This document shows, piece after piece, positions 57,415 through 64,000 of a DNA stretch of 64,000 bases (positions are counted from its first letter, which is position 1; the number at the start of each line of letters is the position of its first letter). Made by a program: the position numbers and the translations under genes. Where the stretch lies: the NCBI RefSeq assembly GCF_002234405.1, contig NZ_NMQT01000060.1:1-64000 (forward strand). The letters run 5' to 3'. The notes beneath the pieces were generated by a model that saw nothing but the letters and a program-made list of their open reading frames with translations, did no database searches and was not told where the DNA came from. The stretch comes from Amycolatopsis thailandensis (GTDB taxonomy: Bacteria > Actinomycetota > Actinomycetes > Mycobacteriales > Pseudonocardiaceae).

Positions 57415-58566
57415 ATGAAACAACCGTCGGGGCTTTCCCGCCGCGTCGCGAACACGATCGACGTGCTCCTCGCGCTGGTCCTCGTCGTGGCCGTCGGCGG
57501 GAACCTTTCGGCGGGCACCTGGACGTTCCTCGTCGCGATCCCGATGTGGCTCGCGTGGGCGACGGTCGCCGCCAGCGGTGTCGCGATCGCGCTGCGCCGT
57601 CACCGGCCCCTGATCGCCTACGGCCTCGGCCTCGGCAGCTTCGTTCCCGCCCTGATCGCCGGCAACGGACTGGCCCCGGCCGCACTCCTGGCCACCGGGT
57701 GCGCCCTGTACACCGTGGCGCTGAAACACCACCGGATCACGTCGCTGATCGCGATGGGCCTCGGCCTGGTCGTCGTCATGATCTTCGAGCTCCTGCGGCT
57801 CGGGCCGAACACGATCGCGTCAACGGCCTTCGCGGGCGGCGGGGTGGCGGGTTCGTGGGCGCTGGGCTGGATGACGCGGCAACGACGCGCGAACCTTGCC
57901 CAGCTCGCCGAAACCCAGGCGAATCAGGCCGTCTCCGACGAACGGCTGCGGATCGCCCGCGAGATGCACGACGTCGTCGCGCACAGCATGAGCCTGATCG
58001 CGGTCAAGGCGGCCGTCGGCAACCACGTCGCCCGGGAACAACCCGAAGAAGCGCAGGAAGCGCTGCGGGTCATCGAACTCACCAGCCGCGAAACCCTCGT
58101 CGAACTCCGGCGGATGCTCGGCGTCCTGCGCTCCGGCGACGGAACGCCCGAGGCCGCGCTCGGTCCCGCGCCGAAACTCTCCGACCTGCGGACGCTGGCC
58201 GAACGCGCCGGACAGGCCGGGGTGCGCGTCGAGCTGACCGGCGAGCTGATCGACGACCTTCCCGAAGGCGTCGCGCTTTCCGTCTACCGCATCACGCAGG
58301 AGGCGGTGACCAACGTCGTGAAGCACGCGGGGCCGTCGTCCTGCCGGATCACGATCACCGAAGACCCGGGCGAGGTCAGCGTCGAGATCGTCGACGACGG
58401 CCGCGGCGAAGGCTCGCCCGCGACCGTCGGCGGCCACGGTCTGATCGGCATGCGCGAACGCGTCGCGGTCTACGGTGGAGACTTCGAAGCGGGCCCCCTG
58501 CCCGCCGGGGGATTCCGGGTGTACGCGCGGCTGCCGTACGCCGCCAAGGAAATGGGGACACGATGA
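57415..58566 (+). CDS. Histidine kinase of the NarL-partner (HisKA_3) type
   Basis: A 383-residue kinase with about five membrane helices in the first 150 residues and little extracytoplasmic sequence. The dimerisation helix has the phospho-His in RIAREMHDVVAHSMSLIAVK; the ATPase domain has YRITQEAVTNVVKHAG, VEIVDDGRGEG and GGHGLIGMRERVAVYGG. Such kinases are thought to sense signals within the membrane. The stop overlaps the response-regulator start by 4 bases. Confidence 0.92.
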   Translation: MKQPSGLSRRVANTIDVLLALVLVVAVGGNLSAGTWTFLVAIPMWLAWATVAASGVAIALRRHRPLIAYGLGLGSFVPALIAGNGLAPAALLATGCALYTVALKHHRITSLIAMGLGLVVVMIFELLRLGPNTIASTAFAGGGVAGSWALGWMTRQRRANLAQLAETQANQAVSDERLRIAREMHDVVAHSMSLIAVKAAVGNHVAREQPEEAQEALRVIELTSRETLVELRRMLGVLRSGDGTPEAALGPAPKLSDLRTLAERAGQAGVRVELTGELIDDLPEGVALSVYRITQEAVTNVVKHAGPSSCRITITEDPGEVSVEIVDDGRGEGSPATVGGHGLIGMRERVAVYGGDFEAGPLPAGGFRVYARLPYAAKEMGTR

Positions 58567-59225
58567 TCCGCGTACTGATCGCCGACGACCAGGCGCTGCT
58601 GCGCGGCAGCTTCCGCGTGCTCGTCGACAGCGCGCCGGATCTCGAAGTCGTCGGGGAGGCCGGCGACGGCGCGGAGGCGGTGGAACTGGCCGGGAAGGAA
58701 CGCCCCGACGTCGTGCTGATGGACGTCCGCATGCCCGAGATGGACGGGATCGAGGCGACCAGGCGGATCTGCGCGTCGAGCGGCACCGAAGGGGTCCACG
58801 TGCTGATGCTGACGACCTTCGACCTCGACTCCTACGTCTATTCGGCGCTGCGCGCGGGCGCGAGCGGATTCCTGCTGAAGGACACCCCGCCCGCCGAGCT
58901 GCTGACCGCGATCCGGGTCGTCGCGGCGGGCGAAGGGCTGCTCGCCCCGTCGATCACGCGCCGGCTCATCGCCGAGTTCGCCCGGCTGCCCGAACCCGGC
59001 CAGCGCGTCGCGGCCTCGCTCGACAACATCACCACGCGCGAGCGGGAGGTCCTGAGCCTGATCGCGCGAGGCCTGTCGAACGACGAGATCGCCGGCTCGC
59101 TGCACCTCGGGCTGGCGACGGTGAAGACGCACATCAGCCACCTCCTGCACAAACTCGCGGCGCGGGACCGGGCACAGCTGGTGATCGCGGCCTACGAATC
59201 AGGCCTGGTCCGGGCCTCGGTCTAG
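58563..59225 (+). CDS. NarL/FixJ-family response regulator
   Basis: A 220-residue regulator. The receiver has LIADDQALLRGSF, VLMDVRMPEMDGIEATRRI with phospho-Asp near residue 54, and GFLLKDTPPAELL. The LuxR-type helix-turn-helix is ITTREREVLSLIARGLSNDE with LATVKTHISHLLHKL. It forms a coupled pair with the preceding kinase. Targets unknown. Confidence 0.92.
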   Translation: MIRVLIADDQALLRGSFRVLVDSAPDLEVVGEAGDGAEAVELAGKERPDVVLMDVRMPEMDGIEATRRICASSGTEGVHVLMLTTFDLDSYVYSALRAGASGFLLKDTPPAELLTAIRVVAAGEGLLAPSITRRLIAEFARLPEPGQRVAASLDNITTREREVLSLIARGLSNDEIAGSLHLGLATVKTHISHLLHKLAARDRAQLVIAAYESGLVRASV

Positions 59226-59298
59226 CGCTCTGTCCGACCGGCGGGCTGGCCTGGTCACGCGTCTCGTCCGGAGTGTCTTGGGTACCGACAGTCAGGCG

Positions 59299-59456
59299 GT
59301 TTCGCGTGACGAGGTGGACGACACGCGTGACCGGACGGACGACACGCGTGTCTGGATGGACGCCAGGGACCGGAGCCTCGGCCGCGAGAGTGCCGTCCAT
59401 CTGGTCACGCGTGTCGTCCACCTGATCACATGCGCCGTCCACCCAGTCACGCGAAA
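59299..59456. repeat. Iterated inverted-repeat array (GGACGACACGCGTG units)
   Basis: The left arm (59299-59361) and right arm (59395-59456) are imperfect inverted copies of about 62 bases. Each arm holds three ~20-base tandem units near GTGGACGACACGCGTGACCG. The 33-base centre is unique. It fills most of the gap between the response-regulator stop (59225) and the accD5 start (59577). The rest of this 351-base gap holds no gene; TAGGCT (59563-59568) is a possible -10 for accD5. Confidence 0.78.
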
Positions 59457-59576
59457 GTACAGAGCTTGGTCACCGAGCCGGGCCCGCCGCGACCCCGGCC
59501 TACGCGCTTCCGCCTGACGTGGGACGTTGCCTACGCCACACGCGAAGTGACCGTCGAGTAGCTAGGCTGCGGTTTC

Positions 59577-61214
59577 ATGAGCAGTGCGACGGAGCCGCTC
59601 GGGACGCCGCCCGAGAACGAACCGGACATCCACACCACGGCCGGCAAGCTGGCCGACCTATACCGCCGGTACGACGAGGCGGTGCACGCGGGTTCCGCGA
59701 GGGCGGTGGAGAAACAGCACGCCAAGGGCAAGAAGACCGCTCGCGAGCGAATCGACCTGCTCCTGGACGAAGGCTCCTTCGTCGAGCTGGACGAGCTGGC
59801 GAAGCACCGCTCGGTCAACTTCGGCCAGGAGAAGAACCGGCCTTACGGCGACGGCGTCGTCACCGGTTACGGCACGGTCGACGGGCGCCCGGTGTGCGTG
59901 TTCAGCCAGGACGTCACCGTCTTCGGCGGCTCGCTCGGCGAGGTGTACGGCGAGAAGATCGTCAAGGTGATGGACCTGGCGATCAAGACCGGCCGCCCGA
60001 TCATCGGCATCAACGAAGGCGGCGGCGCGCGCATCCAGGAAGGCGTCGTCTCGCTCGGGCTGTACGGCGAGATCTTCAACCGCAACGTCAAGGCGTCCGG
60101 CGTCATCCCGCAGATCTCGCTGATCATGGGCGCCAACGCGGGCGGGCACGTCTACTCCCCGGCGCTGACCGACTTCGTGGTGATGGTCGACAAGACCTCG
60201 CACATGTTCATCACCGGCCCCGACGTCGTGAAGACCGTGACCGGCGAAGAAGTCTCCTTCGAAGAACTCGGCGGCGGGCGCACGCACAACACCCGTTCGG
60301 GCGTCGCGCACTATCTCGGCTCCGACGACGAGGACGCCATCGCCTACGTCAAGGAACTGCTCGCGTTCCTCCCGGCGAACAACCTGTCCGAGGCTCCGCT
60401 GTACGAGACCGACTCGGCGCCTGGTGGCTTCTTCGACGACGTCACCGAGACCGACCGCGAGCTCGACACACTGATCCCGGATTCGCCGAACCAGCCGTAC
60501 GACATGCACGAGGTCATCAACCGCGTCGTCGACGACGGCGACTTCCTCGAGGTCCACGAGCTGTTCGCGCCCAACATCCTGGTCGGCTTCGGCCGGGTGG
60601 ACGGGCGCAGCGTCGGCATCGTGGCGAATCAGCCGACCCAGTTCGCCGGCTGCCTCGACATCGACGCGTCCGAGAAGGCCGCGCGGTTCGTGCGCACCTG
60701 CGACGCGTTCAACATCCCCGTGCTGACCTTCGTCGACGTCCCGGGCTTCCTCCCCGGCACCGACCAGGAGTGGAACGGAATCATCCGGCGCGGCGCGAAG
60801 CTGATCTACGCCTACGCCGAGGCGACCGTCCCGCTCGTCACCGTCATCACCCGCAAGGCGTACGGCGGCGCGTACGACGTCATGGGCTCGAAGCACCTCG
60901 GCGCGGACGTCAACCTGGCGTGGCCGACAGCGCAGGTCGCGGTCATGGGCGCGCAGGGCGCGGCGAACATCGTGCACCGCAAGACGCTCGCCGCGGCCGC
61001 CGCCGACGGCAAGGACGTCGACGCGCTGCGCGCCGAGCTGATCCAGGAGTACGAGGACACGCTCCTGAACCCGTACGCGGCGGCCGAGCGCGGCTACGTC
61101 GACTCGGTGATCGTGCCCGCGCACACCCGCGGGCACATCGCGAAGGCGCTCTCACTGCTCCAGGGCAAACGGGAGACGCTGCCGCCCAAGAAGCACGGGA
61201 ACATCCCGCTGTGA
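59577..61214 (+). CDS. accD5: Acyl-CoA carboxylase beta (carboxyltransferase) subunit
   Basis: A 545-residue carboxyltransferase subunit that moves CO2 from carboxybiotin to propionyl- or acetyl-CoA. It has the two crotonase-like halves: FSQDVTVFGGSLGEVYGEKI, INEGGGARIQEGVVSL, IMGANAGGHVYSPAL, then VNQPTQ-like VANQPTQFAGCLDIDASEKA, FVDVPGFLPGTDQEWNGIIR and ITRKAYGGAYDVMGSKHLGAD. The Asp/Ala region of the acyl pocket is present, but chain preference cannot be read reliably. An epsilon-subunit gene overlaps by 4 bases, as in M. tuberculosis accD5-accE5. BirA biotinylates the partner alpha subunit, which is not in the window. Confidence 0.93.
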   Translation: MSSATEPLGTPPENEPDIHTTAGKLADLYRRYDEAVHAGSARAVEKQHAKGKKTARERIDLLLDEGSFVELDELAKHRSVNFGQEKNRPYGDGVVTGYGTVDGRPVCVFSQDVTVFGGSLGEVYGEKIVKVMDLAIKTGRPIIGINEGGGARIQEGVVSLGLYGEIFNRNVKASGVIPQISLIMGANAGGHVYSPALTDFVVMVDKTSHMFITGPDVVKTVTGEEVSFEELGGGRTHNTRSGVAHYLGSDDEDAIAYVKELLAFLPANNLSEAPLYETDSAPGGFFDDVTETDRELDTLIPDSPNQPYDMHEVINRVVDDGDFLEVHELFAPNILVGFGRVDGRSVGIVANQPTQFAGCLDIDASEKAARFVRTCDAFNIPVLTFVDVPGFLPGTDQEWNGIIRRGAKLIYAYAEATVPLVTVITRKAYGGAYDVMGSKHLGADVNLAWPTAQVAVMGAQGAANIVHRKTLAAAAADGKDVDALRAELIQEYEDTLLNPYAAAERGYVDSVIVPAHTRGHIAKALSLLQGKRETLPPKKHGNIPL

Positions 61215-61429
61215 GCGCGCCCGAAACCCCGCTGCTGCGGGTCGTCAAGGGCGATCCGAGCGACACCGAACTCGCCGCGCTCACCGCCGTCGTCGCGGCG
61301 GCGGCGAGCGCGCGGGCACCGGAACCGGCGCCGAAGCGGGATTCATGGTGGGCCGACAAGGCTTCGCTGGTACGGGCACCGCTCGCGCCCGGCGAAGGCG
61401 CTTGGCGGGCCTCGGCGCTTCCTCGCTGA
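61211..61429 (+). CDS. accE5: Acyl-CoA carboxylase epsilon subunit
   Basis: A 72-residue small subunit that stabilises AccA-AccD complexes in actinobacteria. LLRVVKGDPSDTELAALTAV, the Ala-rich helix and WWADKASLVRAPLAPGEGAW, with C-terminal W, are the family pattern. GTG 61211 overlaps the accD5 stop (GTGA). It is translated with accD5. Confidence 0.9.
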   Translation: MSAPETPLLRVVKGDPSDTELAALTAVVAAAASARAPEPAPKRDSWWADKASLVRAPLAPGEGAWRASALPR

Positions 61430-61549
61430 AACCGGGTCACGGCGAACCGCGCGGATCGGGCTTTCGCGGGCTATCGTTGCTGATCTGGCGGTCCGGCTCG
61501 TCCGGTTCGCCAGGTCTTCGGTATCCGCGATCGCCCCAGAAAGCCGTGC

Positions 61550-62383
61550 GTGACCAACCAAGACCGTCTCTCCGCCGAATTGCGCCGTCTGCGCAAGGCC
61601 GCCGGGTTGTCCGGAACCGAAGCGGCCAGGCTCACGAGCCTCAGCCAATCGAAGGTGTCACGCGTCGAAACCGGCGCCTTCATGCCGACCGAGGAGCAGG
61701 TCGTCGCGCTGTGCCGCGCCTACCGCGCGCCGGCGAAGATCCGGCGGGAACTGGTCGCGATCACGCGCGACCTCCGCGAAGAAGCGTCGTCCGCCCGGGT
61801 CGTCTTCCAGCGCGGTGCCTGGCGGATGCAGCAGCGCATCGGCAAGATCGAGACCGCGTCCGCCCGCATCCGGAGCTTCCAGCCGACCATCGTGTTCGGC
61901 CTGCTCCAGACCCGCGCCTACATCACCGCGCTGTTCGGCACTTCCCTGCCGGACGCCGAGCGCGACCAGACGGTCGACGCCCGGCTGGAGCGCCAGCGGA
62001 TCCTCGACTCCGACCGTGAGTTCCACTTCGTGGTCACCGAGGGCGCCCTGCGCTGGAACATGGGCGGGGCGGCGACCATGCAGGCCCAGGTCTGCCACCT
62101 CATCGAGCTGTCGCGCAGCGGCCGGATCCGGCTGGGCGTGATCCCGTGGTCCACGGCGGTTTCGGTCCCGGTCCTCCACGGTTTCGACATCTACGACTCG
62201 CGCGCGGTCCTCCTCGGGACGCAGACGGCCACGGCGCTCGTCACGGACGAACGCGAAGTGGCCGACTACGAAAAGAACTTCGCCGAAGTCGAGCGCTACG
62301 CCACCTACGACGACGTCGCCTGCTCGCATCTGGCGCGGATCGCGGCCGACTACCGACAGCTCGCGGTCGAACCACTTCGGTGA
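61550..62383 (+). CDS. XRE regulator with DUF5753 (Scr1-type)
   Basis: A 277-residue regulator. The helix-turn-helix is at about 8-60 (LRRLRKAAGLSGTEAARLTS, LSQSKVSRVETGAFMPTEEQ); the rest is a DUF5753 domain (IRSFQPTIVFGLLQTRAYIT, LERQRILDSDREFHFVVTEG, YDSRAVLLGTQTATALVTDE). This family, abundant in Streptomyces and relatives, is typically paired with a DUF397 protein, which follows here after 197 bases. GTG 61550 is used. A perfect palindrome at 62402-62420 is a likely operator of the downstream gene. Confidence 0.88.
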   Translation: MTNQDRLSAELRRLRKAAGLSGTEAARLTSLSQSKVSRVETGAFMPTEEQVVALCRAYRAPAKIRRELVAITRDLREEASSARVVFQRGAWRMQQRIGKIETASARIRSFQPTIVFGLLQTRAYITALFGTSLPDAERDQTVDARLERQRILDSDREFHFVVTEGALRWNMGGAATMQAQVCHLIELSRSGRIRLGVIPWSTAVSVPVLHGFDIYDSRAVLLGTQTATALVTDEREVADYEKNFAEVERYATYDDVACSHLARIAADYRQLAVEPLR

Positions 62384-62401
62384 CAAAAGACCCTTTGCGC
62401 T

Positions 62402-62420
62402 ATGCACCCTGAGGGTGCAT
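62402..62420. promoter_or_regulatory. Perfect 19-base palindrome, candidate operator
   Basis: ATGCACCCT (62402-62410), central G, AGGGTGCAT (62412-62420). It lies 19 bases after the XRE regulator stop and 160 bases before the DUF397 gene. It is shorter than the terminator hairpins of the window and has no GC clamp beyond three pairs, so a dimeric regulator site is more likely, plausibly for the XRE protein. Confidence 0.5.
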
Positions 62421-62580
62421 CTTGAGTAAAGCGGCTGTCGGTGAAGGCCCCTTTTCCTGCGCCGAACGCGATCGGCCGAGCCGTTCACCGACCATTCGGA
62501 ACAGATCACCCGATTTCGCCAACCTTGCTGCGGCGCAACCCGTCTACTTGCCGAAACAGTCACTGGGGAAAGGCACTCCT

Positions 62581-62790
62581 ATGACCACCACCTGGCACGA
62601 GAACATGACCGGCTGGCACAAGTCGACCTACACGCACTGGGAAGAGAACGCCTGTGTCGAGGTGGGCGGCGCGCCCGGCCTCGTCGGCATCCGGGACACC
62701 AAGCAGTGGGCGCTGCCGGACCGGTCCCGGCCGATTCTGGTGCTCCCGGCCGCGTCCTTCAGCGCGCTCCTCGATCACCTCGGTCGATGA
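62581..62790 (+). CDS. DUF397 protein
   Basis: A 69-residue protein of the DUF397 family: WHKSTYTHWEENACVEVGG, VGIRDTKQWALPDRSRPIL and FSALLDHLGR. DUF397 proteins are partners of XRE-DUF5753 regulators, acting as antagonists or toxin/antitoxin-like elements in Streptomyces. ATG 62581 lacks a strong ribosome site. It overlaps the next gene by 4 bases (ATGA). Confidence 0.87.
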   Translation: MTTTWHENMTGWHKSTYTHWEENACVEVGGAPGLVGIRDTKQWALPDRSRPILVLPAASFSALLDHLGR

Positions 62791-63107
62791 ACGACGTCGC
62801 CGAGCCGTACATGGTCCACCATCCACGGGAGATGGCGGGCCAGCTGATCAACGGCAACTGGATCGTCGCAAGGTGGGAGCACCTCGGCGAGAACGAAGAC
62901 CTGGACCATTGGACCGCCGTCCTGCGCGAGTACTGCGAAGAACTCGGCGTCGATCCGTACGTCATCAACATCCCGCGGAAGAGCCTGACGATCGTCTTCA
63001 ACGGCGCGCTCCCCGCGCCGACGTTCGAGCAGCTCGAGAATTCGGTGGCGGCCATCGAGTACCACCGCTTCCTCGACCGCGAAATCGGTCCGAGACCGCT
63101 GAACTAA
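62787..63107 (+). CDS. Hypothetical protein coupled to DUF397
   Basis: A 106-residue acidic soluble protein. It opens MNDVAEPYMVHHPREMAGQL and has two helices (LDHWTAVLREYCEELGVD and FEQLENSVAAIEYHRFLDRE) around a strand pair (VINIPRKSLTIVFNGALPAP). I do not recognise a family. The 4-base overlap with DUF397 implies coupled synthesis, so it may be a third component of the XRE/DUF397 module. A hairpin follows the stop. Confidence 0.6.
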   Translation: MNDVAEPYMVHHPREMAGQLINGNWIVARWEHLGENEDLDHWTAVLREYCEELGVDPYVINIPRKSLTIVFNGALPAPTFEQLENSVAAIEYHRFLDREIGPRPLN

Positions 63108-63109
63108 GC

Positions 63110-63129
63110 GTCCCCGCGGTGACGGGGAC
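63110..63129 (+). terminator. Short GC hairpin after the XRE/DUF397/106-aa module
   Basis: GTCCCCG (63110-63116) pairs with CGGGGAC (63123-63129) with a six-base loop, two bases after the stop. No T-tract follows. The 325 bases from here to the PadR gene hold no convincing gene, only the promoter listed next. Confidence 0.5.
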
Positions 63130-63381
63130 CAGGCCCCGGGCCGGCCGTGGCGAATGGTCCGCCATGTCACCGGCGCGAAGACCACACCCGCGGACGGAAT
63201 CACCCGCAGTTAGGCGTATCGCCCGACGGCCGAGCCGTCGTGGCCGTAACCGGGCGTGCCGTCCCGGTCTCAGAGCGTCCAGGCGCGCCCCCGGTCGTCC
63301 GCGCTGACCGGTTTCCCTGCGCCGCATGGCCTCGACCCTTTCCGGAGAGAGCCCCGGGCCCCATCGGGTGCCGGACCTCAC

Positions 63382-63411
63382 TTGAAGACCGCCTGAGTCG
63401 TGCCATATAGT
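63382..63411 (+). promoter_or_regulatory. Sigma-A-type promoter TTGAAG-N18-TATAGT for padR
   Basis: TTGAAG (63382-63387) and TATAGT (63406-63411) are 18 bases apart and about 43 bases before the PadR start. Between them and the gene lie CGGAATAATCGATACGGAAT and a short inverted repeat CGGAA-TC-TTCCG, possible PadR operators. Confidence 0.5.
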
Positions 63412-63454
63412 CCACACGGAATAATCGATACGGAATCTTCCGAGAGGAACAGGC

Positions 63455-64000
63455 ATGGCCGCGAAGCTCACCCCGCTCGCCATGGCGGTACTGGAACTCC
63501 TCCACGAGCGGCCCATGCACCCCTACGAGATGGCGCAGCTGATGAAGGAGCGGTACGTCAGCACGCGCGTCAAGGTGAAGGCCGGGTCGCTGTACCACAC
63601 GGTGGATCGCTTGGTGCAGAACGGTTTCATCGAGGTCGTCGAGACACAACGGGACGGCAGGCGCCCCGAACGCACCGTGTACGCGATGACGGACACCGGC
63701 CGCGACGAGTTCGTCGTCCGCGCGCAGCACATGCTCAGCACGCCCGCCGAGGAGTACCCCGAGTACCTCAGCGCGCTCGCCGTCATCGACGAGCTGGGCC
63801 CGGAGATGTCGATCACCCAGCTCAAGCACCGCGTGCTGCGACTCCAGGCCTCCGCCGCCGCCGACAAGGTCGTGCTCGAAAGCGTCGTCAACGAGCAGCA
63901 CCTGCCCGAGATCTACTGGCTCGACTGGTCCTACGCCTCCGCCCGGCGCGCCTTCGAGCTGGAGTGGACCCGAAAACTGATCGAGGACCTGGAATCCGGC
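63455..64000 (+). CDS. PadR-family transcriptional regulator (3' end beyond window)
   Basis: The first 182 residues of a PadR-like regulator. MAVLELLHERPMHPYEMAQL, VKVKAGSLYHTVDRLVQNGF and EVVETQRDGRRPERTVYAMT form the winged helix; the following helices (YLSALAVIDELGPEMSITQL, WLDWSYASARRAFELEWTRK) belong to the C-terminal dimerisation domain. GAGAGGAACAGG precedes ATG 63455. PadR genes usually repress a neighbouring transporter or detoxification gene, which must lie beyond the window. Confidence 0.88.
   Translation, partial: MAAKLTPLAMAVLELLHERPMHPYEMAQLMKERYVSTRVKVKAGSLYHTVDRLVQNGFIEVVETQRDGRRPERTVYAMTDTGRDEFVVRAQHMLSTPAEEYPEYLSALAVIDELGPEMSITQLKHRVLRLQASAAADKVVLESVVNEQHLPEIYWLDWSYASARRAFELEWTRKLIEDLESG

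Noticed and set aside
62998..63516. Minus-strand frames between the 106-residue gene and padR
   Set aside because: They span promoter and intergenic DNA, lack starts with ribosome sites and have arginine-rich shadow composition.
1..64000. tRNA, rRNA, insertion sequence or integrase genes
   Set aside because: Looked for cloverleaf-like CCA-ended stretches, transposase DDE proteins and recombinase motifs on both strands and saw none that could be supported.

Overview
The window is high-GC actinobacterial DNA. Gene content, GTG/TTG starts and local gene order point to the Pseudonocardiaceae, most likely Amycolatopsis or a close relative; this is inference, since no rRNA marker is present. The backbone follows the order I recall for the Mycobacterium tuberculosis Rv3265c-Rv3281 region: wbbL, rmlD, an LCP ligase, a TIGR03089 gene, fadE25, purE, purK, gtrA, a PH-domain gene, birA, accD5 and accE5. 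Species-specific blocks are inserted between these genes.

Layout. The first ~115 bases look like an assembly artefact containing an Illumina-adapter-like string, followed by the tail of a Gln/Pro-rich protein. 0.4-3.7 kb: DNA glycosylase, cytidylyltransferase-like protein, conserved disordered protein, serine hydrolase. 3.7-17.6 kb: a cell-envelope block with wbbL, five further glycosyltransferases (one a GT2-GT4 fusion), rmlB-rmlD, two LCP phosphotransferases and TIGR03089. 17.6-25.0 kb: DoxX, two hypothetical genes, a divergent acyl-CoA dehydrogenase/acyl-CoA ligase pair, and a compact type VII secretion-like cassette (two YbaB-like proteins, two helical/WXG100-like proteins, one DUF3558-like lipoprotein). 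25.0-34 kb: purE-purK, two tandem GT87 mannosyltransferase-like proteins, a degenerate GGDEF-like protein divergent from an unusual membrane-tethered ECF sigma factor, and two GtrA proteins. 34-43.5 kb: MFS-NmrA operon, two LuxR-type regulators followed by an orphan DUF4255 (Pvc16-like) gene, a two-component pair, hisN and a TNT-domain toxin with a coupled small gene. 43.5-53 kb: HMG-CoA lyase, PH-domain protein, birA, NlpC/P60 hydrolase, several small enzymes, a MerR-thioredoxin unit and an S9 peptidase. 53-64 kb: ArsR-SRPBCC pair, AraC-like regulator divergent from a quinone reductase, a NarL-type two-component pair, accD5-accE5, an XRE/DUF397/106-aa module and a PadR gene cut by the window end.

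The most striking structure outside genes is a dense set of long, often perfect inverted repeats, mostly 3' of genes and often between convergent genes. They fall into recognisable families: arms around an AATTT core; a GTCCTCTG-ATGCGGTAGTT palindrome in two copies; arms carrying AAAGCCACTTTC; GATAGCAAAGGACCC repeats able to form alternative hairpins; two iterated 20-21-nt inverted arrays; and a ~220-bp mosaic repeat in two places. No tRNA, rRNA, CRISPR array, insertion sequence or integrase was recognised.
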